From NCBI RefSeq assembly GCF_000973545.1, contig NZ_CP010049.1:496001-560000 (forward strand): a stretch of DNA of 64,000 nucleotides, in the 5' to 3' direction. The notes beneath the pieces were generated by a model. It made no database searches and had not been told where the DNA came from. It worked only from the letters and a program-made list of their open reading frames with translations. The position numbers and the translations under genes are program-made. Below, piece by piece: positions 45,546 through 56,501 of the stretch; position 1 is the stretch's first letter, and each line of letters begins with the position of its first letter. The DNA is from Blochmannia endosymbiont of Camponotus (Colobopsis) obliquus. Its GTDB lineage: Bacteria > Pseudomonadota > Gammaproteobacteria > Enterobacterales > Enterobacteriaceae.

Positions 45546-47300
45546 TCAATTTACAGTAATAGATAATTCATTTAAAACTTCAATGTTACTTGAACTAGGC
45601 GCTCGAATCATTAAATCAGATGACATCGTTGTCTTCGGAAAAGCTATTACATCACGAATACTATCTACTCCAGTTAATAACATTACTAAACGATCTAATC
45701 CAAAAGCTAAACCTGCATGAGGAGGAGCTCCATATTTTAAAGCATCCAGCAAACAACCAAATCTTTCATATTGTTCATTATCACTAATACCTAAAATAGA
45801 AAAAATTATTCGTTGCATGTCAAAACAATTAATACGCACAGAACCACTACCTACTTCATAACCGTTAATCACCATATCATAAGAATTTGCAATAGATAAA
45901 AGAGGATTTGACACTAATGTATGTAAATCAATATCCTTAGGAGCAGTAAATAAATGATGCATCGTTGTAATATTACCCCTACTATCCTTTTGAAACATTG
46001 GAAAATCTACTACCCATAAAGGCGCCCAACTACTATTTTTTATCAAATTCAAATCTGAACCCAATTTAATTCTCAATCCACCTAACGCATCAGTGACTGA
46101 CTTATAATATCCCGCTACCACAAAAAGCATGTCACCATATACAGCACCACTTCTAACCAAGATAGAATTAATAACTGAAGGAGGCAACACATTAAAAACA
46201 GAATTTTTAATATCTTTAATACTACCATTACACTTATCAACCTGCATATAAAATAATTTTTCAATACCATAACTTTTAATATATTTAACATAATTTTCAA
46301 TTTGAAATTTAGTTAATATCATCCCTCTAGGGATTTTTAGTAACGCTATTCGTTTATTATTATCAATTGAATCTAAAAAAAAATTTAATTTTACTTGTTT
46401 TACCAAATCAATTATATCAACAATTTCGATAGGTATACGCATATCAGGTTTATCAGTACCAAATCTACGTATAACCTCATCATAAGTAAATTGTGGGAAA
46501 ATATTTAAATTTACTCCTATAATTTTACACCATAATTTTCGTATTAAAATTTCCATCAATTCACGCACCTGAGGAGCAGTCATAAAAGAAGTCTCTACAT
46601 CAATTTGGGTAAACTCCGGCTGACGATCAGCTCGTAAATCTTCATCGCGAAAACATTTCGCAATCTGATAATAACGATCAAAACCTGAAATCATTAATAA
46701 TTGCTTAAACAATTGAGGAGATTGAGGTAAAGCATAAAACTTACCTTTATGGATTCTACTTGGTATAATATAATCGCGCGCACCTTCTAATGTCAAATGT
46801 GTCAACAAAGGAGTTTCAATATCTAAAAATTTTTCTTTTTGCATGAAATCTCTAATAAAACTAACAACATTAGAACGAACCTTTAATCGTTCCATCATAA
46901 TTGGACGACGCAAATCAAGATAACGATATTTCAATCGCTGTTCTTCAGTGTTGTTTTGATTAAAATCTAATGGCAAAGATTCAGAACGATTTAAAATCGT
47001 TAATGTTTTAGCTAATACTTCAATTTTATCATTGATCATGTCTTGAATATGAATACAAACTCCTGGACGCATTTGTACTATACCAACTAATTGCAAACAA
47101 AATTCATTACGTAATTCATTAGCAATAACAAATGCTTCCCTATTTTTTGCATTAAATACTATTTGTATAGACCCTTCACAATCGCGCATATCAATAAAAA
47201 TTACACTACCAAGATTACGATATTTACTAACCCATCCACATAATGTCACCTCTAATCCAATATGTGATAAATTTACTTGTCCACAATACATAGTACGCAT
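45546..47300 (-). CDS. aspS: Aspartyl-tRNA synthetase
   Basis: Charges tRNA-Asp. 584 aa against 590 in E. coli. The N-terminal OB-fold ([21 protein letters not shown]) binds the anticodon. Class II motif 2 is [20 protein letters not shown] and motif 3 is [15 protein letters not shown]; the bacterial insertion (GAD) domain lies between. [21 protein letters not shown] and HHLFTAPKD are also typical. It stands alone, divergent from argS. Confidence 0.98.
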   Translation of the reverse strand: MRTMYCGQVNLSHIGLEVTLCGWVSKYRNLGSVIFIDMRDCEGSIQIVFNAKNREAFVIANELRNEFCLQLVGIVQMRPGVCIHIQDMINDKIEVLAKTLTILNRSESLPLDFNQNNTEEQRLKYRYLDLRRPIMMERLKVRSNVVSFIRDFMQKEKFLDIETPLLTHLTLEGARDYIIPSRIHKGKFYALPQSPQLFKQLLMISGFDRYYQIAKCFRDEDLRADRQPEFTQIDVETSFMTAPQVRELMEILIRKLWCKIIGVNLNIFPQFTYDEVIRRFGTDKPDMRIPIEIVDIIDLVKQVKLNFFLDSIDNNKRIALLKIPRGMILTKFQIENYVKYIKSYGIEKLFYMQVDKCNGSIKDIKNSVFNVLPPSVINSILVRSGAVYGDMLFVVAGYYKSVTDALGGLRIKLGSDLNLIKNSSWAPLWVVDFPMFQKDSRGNITTMHHLFTAPKDIDLHTLVSNPLLSIANSYDMVINGYEVGSGSVRINCFDMQRIIFSILGISDNEQYERFGCLLDALKYGAPPHAGLAFGLDRLVMLLTGVDSIRDVIAFPKTTMSSDLMIRAPSSSNIEVLNELSITVN

Positions 47301-47862
47301 ATACTATTTTACCTAAACTTTATAATTCAACTAATTATTACGATGATAACAACGATAAGAATTATTAACAATTAATTATATACAAAACAAAAAACAAAAA
47401 ATACATTAAACATAATTCAAGTAAAAAATATTTTTTTAAAAATATAAAAATCAAAAAAAACAACACGCATCTTGTTATTATATAACGATCTGCCAAAATA
47501 TTTTTAATAAAATTTTATTAAAATTTAATATATTACAAATATACAATATAAACAATATTAGATAATTATCACTGCAATATTAAACTTATAATATAAATAC
47601 TTAATTACAAACATTTTACAATACATGTTAAATGTAGTATATCATATATAACATATGTACATTAAGATATCATTAATACGTATTAATAATATCCATCTAT
47701 CATCATCTTAATAAAATAAAAATAAATGATTTCTTCTTGATACCATCATAATAATTTATATCATTAAATATTGTTATGTAAAATATAAAAATCAAAAATA
47801 ATAATTTTAACCATTCAATATTATAATTTCGCAAATTATAACATTACACAATCAACATATAT
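47301..47862. other. Divergent aspS-argS control region
   Basis: About 560 bp of AT-rich DNA which must contain both promoters. Neither can be picked confidently. Confidence 0.4.
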
Positions 47863-49599
47863 ATGAACATTCAATTATTCCTTATAAAAAAAATAAAACA
47901 AACTTTCATTTATGCACATATTCCAATAAAATATAATGCTAACGTACAACAATCAGCTAAACAAAAATTTGGTGATTATCAAATTAATGGAATCATGGCT
48001 ATAGCAAAACAATTAAATACACATCCTTACAAACTTGCAACAAAAATCGCCAATCTACTTAAATTAAACGATATAGCATATAAAATAGAAATTGCTAAGC
48101 CTGGCTTTATTAATATTTTTTTAAAACCAAAATGGATAGCACAACAAATCAATGAAATATTATCTACATCTAAATTAGGTATATCCTCTGTAATTCCTCA
48201 AACTATTATAATTGACTATTCTTCTCCTAATATGGCAAAAAAAATGCATATCGGACATTTACGCTCTACGATCATAGGAGATTCAACAGCACGCACTCTA
48301 TCTTTTCTAGGTCACAATATCATTCGTGTTAACCATATAGGAGACTGGGGAACTCAATTTGGCATGATCATTGCTTATATAAAACAAAAAAAATATAACA
48401 ATAATATTTATCAAGAAATTAATATTGATAAATTAGAAGAATTTTATACAAAAGCTAAAGCAAAGTATGATAAAGACCTCTGTTTTGCAAAAACAGCACG
48501 TAATTATGTTGTAAAATTGCAAAATGGAGATAAAAATATTCGTGAAATATGGAAAAAAATAATAGATGTCACGCTTCAAGAAAATCAAAAAATATACAAA
48601 CGTTTAAATGTTACTTTAACAAATGATCACATTATGGGTGAAAGCGCCTATCATAATATGATACCTAAAATCATAACAGACTTAAAAAATAAAAAATTAG
48701 CAACAATAAATTCCGGAGCTACCGTCGTCTATCTTGATAATTTAAAAAACAAAAAAGGAAAAAAAATGGGGGTAATCATTCAAAAAAAAGATGGATCTTA
48801 TTTATACACTACAACTGACCTTGCTTGTGTAAAATATCGCTCTGAAACACTTAAAGCAGACAGAATAATATATTATATTGATTACCGCCAACATCAACAT
48901 CTTAACCAAGTGTGGAATATAGCACAAAAAGCCGGATATATACATACACATGTATCTTTAGAATATCATGCATTTGGTATGATTCTGGATAAAAATAAAC
49001 AACCATTTAAAACTAGATCAGGAAAAACTATAAAACTTACAGAATTACTGGATGAAGGTTTTAAAAGGGCTCAGAATTTAATATCAAATAAAAAACTTAA
49101 TATGAATTCAACGAATTCAAAAAAATTAGCACACATCATCAGTATTGGTGCAATTAAATATGCTGATTTATCAAAAAATCGCTTAACAGATTACATATTT
49201 GACTGGAATAAAATGTTAAATTTCGAAGGAAATACTGCACCATACATACAATATGCATTTACTCGTATTACTTCCATACTAGAAAATAGTAAAGAAAATA
49301 AAAAATGTTTAATTAAAGAAATAGAATTAAAAAATAAACAAGAAATACTATTAGCTCTTTATATTCTTCGTTTCGAAGAAACTATTATTACAGTAGCAAA
49401 AAAAGGAATACCACATATATTATGTGATTACCTTTATAAATTAGCAACAATATTTTCTTCATTCTATGAATGCTGTCCTATTTTAAAAATAAAAGACAAA
49501 ACTATACGCCATAGTAGATTACAACTATCAATTCTTACCGCGAAAATTTTAAAACAAGGATTAAACTTATTAGGTATTGAAATAACAGAAAAAATGTAG
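47863..49599 (+). CDS. argS: Arginyl-tRNA synthetase
   Basis: Charges tRNA-Arg. 578 aa against 577. The class I signature is MHIGHLRSTIIGDSTARTL, preceded by DYSSPNMAKK. VNHIGDWGTQFGMII, YTTTDLACVKYR, EYHAFGMILDKNKQPFKTRSGK and the anticodon-binding tail FEGNTAPYIQYAFTRI are conserved. A run of eight A's sits just before the HIGH motif (MAKKMHIGH) with the frame open. It converges on murJ. Confidence 0.97.
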   Translation: MNIQLFLIKKIKQTFIYAHIPIKYNANVQQSAKQKFGDYQINGIMAIAKQLNTHPYKLATKIANLLKLNDIAYKIEIAKPGFINIFLKPKWIAQQINEILSTSKLGISSVIPQTIIIDYSSPNMAKKMHIGHLRSTIIGDSTARTLSFLGHNIIRVNHIGDWGTQFGMIIAYIKQKKYNNNIYQEINIDKLEEFYTKAKAKYDKDLCFAKTARNYVVKLQNGDKNIREIWKKIIDVTLQENQKIYKRLNVTLTNDHIMGESAYHNMIPKIITDLKNKKLATINSGATVVYLDNLKNKKGKKMGVIIQKKDGSYLYTTTDLACVKYRSETLKADRIIYYIDYRQHQHLNQVWNIAQKAGYIHTHVSLEYHAFGMILDKNKQPFKTRSGKTIKLTELLDEGFKRAQNLISNKKLNMNSTNSKKLAHIISIGAIKYADLSKNRLTDYIFDWNKMLNFEGNTAPYIQYAFTRITSILENSKENKKCLIKEIELKNKQEILLALYILRFEETIITVAKKGIPHILCDYLYKLATIFSSFYECCPILKIKDKTIRHSRLQLSILTAKILKQGLNLLGIEITEKM

Positions 49600-49670
49600 A
49601 ACATATTTCTAAATTACAACATATCACTTGATAAGACATAAATACATATCATAACAAAATAAACAATTCA

Positions 49671-51227
49671 CTATTTGTTTTTAATCCATGATAATAAGAT
49701 AGGACGAATAAAATCTTTTAATCTAACTCCAACTAACCATAACGTAACAAAATATGTTATAATAGATATTAATATCACTCCAATTAAACGAACAAATTTA
49801 TATAACGTGCTACCGTACATCCAATCAATAAATATCAAGCATAATATAACAAGTACCAATAACATCATTCCTAATGCTAAGAATATTTGAAAAAAAAACT
49901 TCAACCATCCGGGTCGTGGATAAAATAACCTTCTTTTACGCAATTGCCAATATAACAATCCTGCATGACAACATGCACCTAATCCAATTGCTAAAGATAA
50001 ACCAACATGCTTTAAAGGCCCGATAAAAATTATATTCATACATTGTGTTACAACAAGAACAATAAAAGCTACATGCACTGTACTTTTTATATTATAAGAT
50101 GAATAAAATGCTGATGATAATACCTTTACCAAGATTAAACTAACTAAACCTATAGAATACGCTATTAACGCATATTGCGTCATAAGTACATCATAAGTAG
50201 AAAATCCACCATGCCGAAATAATACCGTAACCAATGGTTTTGCTAAAACACACAACAAAACAGCACTAGGCAACGATAATATAAAACACACCCTTAACCC
50301 CCAATCTATCAAACAAGAATACTCGTAAAAATTTTTATCAGAAAACGATCGTGAAAGTAATGGTAATAAAATAGTGCTTAAAGAAATACCAAAAATACCT
50401 GTAGGTAACTCCATAAGCCGCTCAGCATAATACATCCAAGATATAGATCCAGACACTAAAAAAGAAGAAAAAACAGTATTAATAATCAAAGATATTTGAT
50501 TACTAGATACTGCAAGAACAGCAATGCCCATGGATTTTAACACTCTCAATACACCAACATCAAAAAAATCTAAATGAGGTATAGTTAACATGCCTATCTT
50601 GTTTAAAGATGGTAATTGACAAATCAACTGTAATATACCGCCTAATATTACTGACCAAGCTAATGCCATAATAGGAGGTTGAAACCAAAAATTAGCGCAT
50701 ACCGCAAAAGTAATCATACTAATATTAAGCAACATAGGAGTAAGAGCAGGTAAAAAAAAATTATTCCAAGTATTAAGAATTGAACTTATTAAAGATGATA
50801 ATGAAATAAAAAAAATATAAGGAAATATTACTCTAACTAAATTAGTAGCTAAAACAAATTTCTCTTGAATATCAATAAACCCGGGAGCAAATATACTAAC
50901 TAACCATGGAGCTGCAAAACATCCAAATAAAACAACTATCACTAATAATAATATTAATAATCCAGAAATACAGGCAATAAAAGTACGAGTAACTAAATTT
51001 TCTTTTCGCTCTTTATATTCTACCAAAATCGGTATAAAAGCTTGAGAAAAAGCACCTTCAGCAAAAATTTTACGTAAAAAATTAGGTAACTTGAAAGCAA
51101 TAAAAAAAGCATCAGTTACCATCCCAATACCAAATATTCTCGCAATAAGAATATCACGAATAAAACCTAACATACGAGATAACATCGTGATAACACTAAT
51201 AATAAACAATGATTTTAAAACATTCAT
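49671..51227 (-). CDS. murJ: Lipid II flippase MurJ
   Basis: Flips lipid-linked peptidoglycan precursor across the inner membrane. 518 aa against 511, with about 14 hydrophobic segments. FIRDILIARIFGIGMVTDAFF and FKLPNFLRKIFAEGAFSQAFIPIL hold the conserved Arg and Asp residues of the MurJ channel. [21 protein letters not shown] and LFRHGGFS are family-typical. Formerly mviN. With mepM it indicates an active peptidoglycan layer. Confidence 0.96.
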   Translation of the reverse strand: MNVLKSLFIISVITMLSRMLGFIRDILIARIFGIGMVTDAFFIAFKLPNFLRKIFAEGAFSQAFIPILVEYKERKENLVTRTFIACISGLLILLLVIVVLFGCFAAPWLVSIFAPGFIDIQEKFVLATNLVRVIFPYIFFISLSSLISSILNTWNNFFLPALTPMLLNISMITFAVCANFWFQPPIMALAWSVILGGILQLICQLPSLNKIGMLTIPHLDFFDVGVLRVLKSMGIAVLAVSSNQISLIINTVFSSFLVSGSISWMYYAERLMELPTGIFGISLSTILLPLLSRSFSDKNFYEYSCLIDWGLRVCFILSLPSAVLLCVLAKPLVTVLFRHGGFSTYDVLMTQYALIAYSIGLVSLILVKVLSSAFYSSYNIKSTVHVAFIVLVVTQCMNIIFIGPLKHVGLSLAIGLGACCHAGLLYWQLRKRRLFYPRPGWLKFFFQIFLALGMMLLVLVILCLIFIDWMYGSTLYKFVRLIGVILISIITYFVTLWLVGVRLKDFIRPILLSWIKNK

Positions 51228-51904
51228 AATTTATTAATCAAGCTATAAGCCCCATTATTTTATTAATAAATAAAACTTCTATTATGTATCATTGAATACC
51301 AAATCCATACAATTTAAAATAAACAGATAATAATCACATACAAAGCATATATAATAAATAATTAACTAAACACATTAATCATTGAAATATAAATACAATA
51401 AAATATCTAATACTAAAATATAAAAAAATAAAATACATCATAAAACATGATCCCTTCTTACTACCAAAATTTAATATAAATGATAATTTCATAATAATTA
51501 TTACCACAACTTCACAATTAAAATAATGTGTGATACAACATTAAAATATATATTACTTTTACAATACTTCAAATAAATCATCTTAATAATTATAAACATA
51601 TAGTATTTAACACAATATATTTCATTAAATACACACAATACTGCTGTTGTTAAAGAAAATTACCTAAGATCTTAAAAACTTTAAATTTTCATATAGATCA
51701 ATTAATAGCTAAAAAAATTATTAAATATAAATAAAAATACATTTAAATTTACCATACCACATCATTAAATGTATTATAATATAATTAAATGTTATTACCT
51801 TATAAAAAAGTTAATAAAAATTAACGAATAATTATTTGCTATAATATAACATCAAAATAGTTATACTTTAATAAAATATTTATACTAAGATTTAATGGTG
51901 AAGT
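51228..51904. other. Divergent murJ-mdtH control region
   Basis: About 680 bp. The E. coli genes mviM, yceH and rimJ between murJ and mdtH are not readable. Confidence 0.45.
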
Positions 51905-53113
51905 ATGTTTTCAGTATCACAAGCTAGGAGCTTGAGAAAATATTTTTTAATTATGGATAATATGTTAGTAGTTATGGGATTCTATATTGTATTTCCATTT
52001 ATTTCTATTTACTTTATAGAACAATTAGGTTGGACAGCATTAACAGTAGGAATAGCTTTAGGTTTACGTCAACTCATCCAACAAGGATTAGGCATTTTTA
52101 GTGGAGCATGTGCAGATAAATTAGGTGCAAAACCCATGATTGTTTCTGGCATGTTAATGCGTGCTATAGGATTCATTATTATGAGCATAGCAAATACACC
52201 ATGGCTATTATGGCTTGCATGTATTCTTTCTGCATTAGGTGGTACACTATTTGACCCACCACGCACGGCATTAATTATGAAACTTATTCGACCTTGGGAA
52301 CGTGGACGATTTTACTCATTATTAATGTTAGAAGATAGTGTATGCGCCATAGTAGGAACATCAATAGGTAGTTGGTTATTAAAGTACAATTTTAAACTAG
52401 TTTGTTTAACAGGAGCAATTTTATTTATCATAGCAGCTATTTTTAATGCTTGGCAATTACCTGCATATCGTGTTTCCACGATAAATGATTCTCTGTTAGA
52501 AGGTATAAAAAAAGTACTGCGTGATCATAGATTCGTCACCTATGTCTTAACTTTAACAGGATACTATATGTTATCTATTCAAGTAATGCTAATGTTACCT
52601 ATTAGAATAAACGAAATAGCAGGACAACCATCTGCTGTAAAATGGATGTATGCTATTGAGGCAACACTATCTTTATTACTACTTTATCCTATTTCATGTT
52701 GGAGTGAAAAAAGATTTAAATTAGAAACAAGATTAATGACTGGTTTAACTATAATGTTAATTAGTTTATTTCCTATAGGATTAATTCAAAATCTACGTAC
52801 CTTATTATCATTAATTAGTTTGTTTTATATAGGATCAATCATTGCTGAACCTGCACGCGAAACATTAGGAGCATCTCTTGTTGATCATAAAGCTCGTAGT
52901 AGTTATATGGGATTTAGTAGATTAGGACTTGCATTAGGTGGTGTTATAGGATATAGCGGAAGTGGATGGTTATATGATATTGGTAACAAACTAAATATTC
53001 CTGAGTTACCTTGGTGTATGCTTGGATTTATTGGAATGATTACGTTATTTGGATTATACTACCAATTTCAAAATCATAAAATCAAAACCTCAATTTATAA
53101 CAAAAATAAATAA
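51905..53113 (+). CDS. mdtH: Major facilitator superfamily transporter MdtH
   Basis: Inner-membrane proton antiporter of the drug-efflux type; E. coli MdtH (YceL) has 402 aa, and so has this copy. [26 protein letters not shown] aligns from the first residue with E. coli. The MFS loop motif is [14 protein letters not shown], and [39 protein letters not shown] and [15 protein letters not shown] are highly conserved. Twelve membrane helices are expected. Its natural substrate is unknown. Retention of a single MFS pump in such a reduced genome suggests a role in exchange with the host, but that is inference. Confidence 0.94.
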   Translation: MFSVSQARSLRKYFLIMDNMLVVMGFYIVFPFISIYFIEQLGWTALTVGIALGLRQLIQQGLGIFSGACADKLGAKPMIVSGMLMRAIGFIIMSIANTPWLLWLACILSALGGTLFDPPRTALIMKLIRPWERGRFYSLLMLEDSVCAIVGTSIGSWLLKYNFKLVCLTGAILFIIAAIFNAWQLPAYRVSTINDSLLEGIKKVLRDHRFVTYVLTLTGYYMLSIQVMLMLPIRINEIAGQPSAVKWMYAIEATLSLLLLYPISCWSEKRFKLETRLMTGLTIMLISLFPIGLIQNLRTLLSLISLFYIGSIIAEPARETLGASLVDHKARSSYMGFSRLGLALGGVIGYSGSGWLYDIGNKLNIPELPWCMLGFIGMITLFGLYYQFQNHKIKTSIYNKNK

Positions 53114-53444
53114 CAACATGCAAAATAAAAAACATTAGTTATTATTTTCATTACGTAAAATAATTAATTAATAATTCAAATAAAAATGACAATTTTATTT
53201 AAATTTTATTAATTTTAAAATTATTTATTTTATATTGTTTGAATTTTTATTCATTCATATTTAATACACGAAATATATGAATAATAAATAAATTCAAAAA
53301 ATATAATTATAATATTTAATTATTTTTAATATACATTATTATACAACATAAAAACATAAAAATATTCACCATGAAGGCGACTTGACTAAAAAATATTAAA
53401 AACCTACAATATAGACACTGCTCATGCATTCTGTATAATTAATC
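53114..53444. other. AT-rich spacer mdtH to tRNA-Ser
   Basis: About 330 bp with no gene. ATGAAGGCGACTTGACT near 53371-53387 includes a TTGACT that could be the -35 box for the tRNA gene; the -10 is unclear. Confidence 0.4.
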
Positions 53445-53535
53445 GGTGAGATGTCCGAGTGGATTAAGGAGCGCGCCTGGAAAGCGTGTGTACACGATAA
53501 TCCGTGTATCAAGGGTTCGAATCCCTTTCTCACCA
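53445..53535 (+). tRNA. tRNA-Ser (anticodon GGA)
   Basis: Class II tRNA with a long variable arm. The acceptor GGTGAGA pairs with TCTCACC, and the anticodon loop is CTGGAAA with anticodon GGA, reading UCC/UCU. The T arm AAGGG-TTCGAAT-CCCTT is intact. Sequence closely follows E. coli serW/serX. The base at the discriminator position is A (E. coli G) and no CCA follows in the DNA. Confidence 0.96.
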
Positions 53536-53645
53536 TAACTAGTTGCTTTATGTAACATTTTTCTAATATTTTTATGAAAAATATTAAATAATATAAACGA
53601 TAATAATATCTTATATATTTTACACAATCTATTAAACTAAATAAA

Positions 53646-53732
53646 GGAGAGAAAGGGATTCGAACCCTTGAAAAGAATTTAAACCTTAACAATTTTCGAA
53701 ATTGCTCCGTTTAACCACTCCGGCATCTCTCC
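53646..53732 (-). tRNA. serU: tRNA-Ser (anticodon CGA)
   Basis: On the minus strand the acceptor GGAGAGA pairs with TCTCTCC. The anticodon arm is GCAAT-TTCGAAA-ATTGT, with anticodon CGA reading UCG. The long variable arm and the T arm AAGGG-TTCGAAT-CCCTT are present. It resembles E. coli serU. The discriminator position reads U, where E. coli has G, and no CCA is encoded. It converges on the other serine tRNA, 110 bp away. Confidence 0.94.
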
Positions 53733-53965
53733 ATATTATAATTACAATATTTAAAACATTACCGCCATTAAAAAATAACATAACCTTTACTAAAATTAAC
53801 ATTCAAAATATGTATATATATACATATTCTTATAATTAATCTATCATACAACTATATATTTTACTGTATCATAAAAATATGGTAATTAATATACATCTTA
53901 CAAAACTTCCATATTTAAAAAATTTGACATGACTGCACAATAACATATATCATGTGCTTAATTAT

Positions 53966-54038
53966 TCCTCTGTAGTTCAGTTGGTAGAACGGCGGACTGT
54001 TAATCCGTACGTCACTGGTTCGAGTCCAGTCAGAGGAG
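53966..54038 (+). tRNA. tRNA-Asn (anticodon GUU)
   Basis: 73-base tRNA almost identical to E. coli tRNA-Asn. The acceptor TCCTCTG pairs with CAGAGGA, the anticodon loop is CTGTTAA with GTT, and the T arm is CTGG-TTCGAGT-CCAG. Discriminator G is present. No CCA follows (CTG instead). Confidence 0.97.
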
Positions 54039-54424
54039 CTGCTTTCAAACTAACTAAAACAAATAAAAATATATTTTAAATAATATTAATTATAAAATAT
54101 TCATCAACGTTACTACCTGATAGTAAAATAATTCTATATTTAACGTATTTATTTACAATTAGTTTTTTATTTTTTCATAAAAAATTCATATAAACAAAAC
54201 AAAAACATAAAATAACAGTGATCAATGAATCAATATACATATATTAACTAATTATTTTTTTTATTTAAAATAAAATACTATGAAAATAATAAATTAATAA
54301 ATTTCATAATAATTAATATAAAATGAATAACATAAAACAACTAACAATCTAATTCTAGACTAAATTAATCTATTAAAAATTAAAAACAATTATAAGCTTT
54401 AAACATACTCACATAAATTAAAAG
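54039..54424. other. AT-rich spacer tRNA-Asn to gutQ
   Basis: About 385 bp between the plus-strand tRNA and minus-strand gutQ. Nothing recognised. Confidence 0.5.
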
Positions 54425-55414
54425 TTAATCATATTGTTTAATACCAGCTTGATGTAAATCATGCATATTAATTGCTCCCACCAATAAACCATCAATATCA
54501 ACAACAGGAGCTGCTGTAATTTTATATTTATGCAAAATTTCTACAGCATTCTTGGCTCGTAAACTGTCTAACAATTGATAACCCGGAGAAGTCATTGCTT
54601 TAAAAATAGGATCATCTAAAGATCTACCTTGTACTAACCAACGACGTAAATCACCATCAGTAAACACACCTATTACATAACCATGAACATCACATACAGC
54701 AGTTAATCCTAAACCAGTACGACTTAACTCAAACATAGCATCCATCACTGTTACTTGACAAGATACTTTGGCAACTTGATCTCCACTACGCATAACATGA
54801 TGAACTCTACTTAACAACTGCACGCCTAACGTACCCCCCGGATGAGATCTAGCAAATTGCTCTATACTAAAACCTCGTTGACGCATCAAAGTCATAGCTA
54901 TTGCATCACCCATTATTAATGTATTAACAGCACTTGAAGTAGGCGCTAATTCCATAGGACAAGCTTCTCTTTCAATACATATATTTAATACACATACAGC
55001 TGACTTAGCTAAAGGAGATGTAATATTTCCTGTCAGTGCTATTACTGGAATAGAACTTTCCGTTAACAATGGCATTAAAGTATCAAACTCACTTACTCTA
55101 CCAGAATATGAAATAAATATTACTACATCTTGATTGCCAATCATACCTAAATCACCATGTAATGCCTCTGCAGGATGAACAAAAAAAGAAGGAGTACCAG
55201 TACTCGCTAAAGATGCTGCAATTTTTTTACCAATATGTCCAGATTTTCCTATTCCAGAAACAATTACTTTACCAATACAATTTAAAATTATTTTACAAGC
55301 AACCACCAAACTATTATCTAAACGACACAACATACGTTGTGCTTCAGCAATTTCAATTGCCATAGTTTCTTTAGCATACGCTAATAATTGTTCGTCGTTA
55401 ACACTTTTATCCAT
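54425..55414 (-). CDS. gutQ: Arabinose-5-phosphate isomerase, GutQ type
   Basis: Isomerises ribulose-5-P to arabinose-5-P, the first step to Kdo of LPS. 329 aa with an SIS domain (about 30-180) and two CBS domains (about 205-325). SGIGKSGHIGKKIAASLAST holds the SIS signature. The details follow GutQ rather than its paralogue KdsD: FFVHPAEALHGDLGMI, ISYSG, EREACPMELAPTSSAVNTL, VHHVMR, ELSRTGLGLTAVCD, FTDGDLRRWLV and KITAAPVVD. E. coli KdsD differs at each of these (for example ISNSG and KEACPLGLAP). The enteric sorbitol operon is not here, so it probably serves LPS synthesis. It might be annotated as kdsD or kpsF by others. Confidence 0.9.
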   Translation of the reverse strand: MDKSVNDEQLLAYAKETMAIEIAEAQRMLCRLDNSLVVACKIILNCIGKVIVSGIGKSGHIGKKIAASLASTGTPSFFVHPAEALHGDLGMIGNQDVVIFISYSGRVSEFDTLMPLLTESSIPVIALTGNITSPLAKSAVCVLNICIEREACPMELAPTSSAVNTLIMGDAIAMTLMRQRGFSIEQFARSHPGGTLGVQLLSRVHHVMRSGDQVAKVSCQVTVMDAMFELSRTGLGLTAVCDVHGYVIGVFTDGDLRRWLVQGRSLDDPIFKAMTSPGYQLLDSLRAKNAVEILHKYKITAAPVVDIDGLLVGAINMHDLHQAGIKQYD

Positions 55415-55915
55415 GCAAAATCACGCAGCCGACCTTTATTTTACTTATTAAAAAAATCCAAAACAACTTAATAAACAACATTCTAATACTTAAAATACCG
55501 ATTAATAAACTACCATCACATATTGAAATATTTAAAATTGTCTTTATTAATAAAATTAATCACATTCTAATATACTCTTAAAAATATTTAAGAAATATTT
55601 AAAAAAAATTATTATTTCAACAACTATATATAGTATTTAATATTAACGAACAAACAATCAAAAAAATAAAAATAAAACAATTAACAATTTTTATTACATT
55701 AAAACTTAATTTATTAAAAATAATATCCTAAAACGATTAATATACAATTAATTACAAAACACCAAATAATATATATAACCAATGCAATAATTAATCATAT
55801 TTAATCTACAAAAAAAATAAAACATTAATACCTTATTGTAATATTAACTAAAAATTTAAATACCATTTTATATTACATATCATTAATTAAATAGAACAAA
55901 GTTTTATAAAAAAAT
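55415..55915. other. AT-rich spacer between tmaR and gutQ
   Basis: About 500 bp with no recognisable feature. Confidence 0.5.
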
Positions 55916-56239
55916 CTATAATGTTTTTTTAATTTCTCCAAACGATTGTATTTTCTTAGATAACTCCCGTCTTTCTTTAGATAATTCAGCATTTTTAATG
56001 ATATAATCGTCTATACGATCCTCATAATCAATGCGCATATTAGCAATAATTGCTTTAATATCTTCAATAGAGGCACCAGAACTAATATAATCACTTAAAT
56101 TACCTAACAATAAAATTCTTTTTTGATTATCACGAATTTTTCGTTCATTATCAGCTATTTCTCTATAAAGTTTATTTTTACGACGAAACATACGCACAAA
56201 CTCCAACACATCGTAAAATGAAGACTTCATTTGCTCCAT
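55916..56239 (-). CDS. tmaR: TmaR (YeeX), PTS polar-localisation protein
   Basis: In E. coli TmaR sits at the cell pole and controls the location and activity of PTS Enzyme I. 107 aa, close to the 109 of E. coli Yee[42 protein letters not shown] and [21 protein letters not shown] are near-identical, all part of a long coiled coil; the C-terminus GEIKKTL is slightly shorter. It lies next to sbcB, as in E. coli. Retention alongside manXYZ fits a PTS role. Confidence 0.93.
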   Translation of the reverse strand: MEQMKSSFYDVLEFVRMFRRKNKLYREIADNERKIRDNQKRILLLGNLSDYISSGASIEDIKAIIANMRIDYEDRIDDYIIKNAELSKERRELSKKIQSFGEIKKTL

Positions 56240-56501
56240 TTTTTCACCCTTACGTAATTCATTTTATTTGCACTATGTATCATGCATCAATTACTTCAAT
56301 AATCTACCAGAACATCATTTTCTTTCACAAAAAAAATAAATATTTTAAATACATTACAACAATTTATAAAAAAAGAAATATATCTTAAAATAAAATTAAT
56401 TAAAACTAAACAATAATTTATGTACAATTATATATAATTATTTAATCACAAAACATAAAACAAATAATAATATCTTATAAATAAATTACAATTAGTAAAA
56501 T

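Noticed and set aside
53396-53692. Minus-strand 98- and 62-codon frames over the tRNA-Ser region
   Set aside because: They run antisense through tRNA-Ser(GGA); the apparent protein words come from tRNA sequence.
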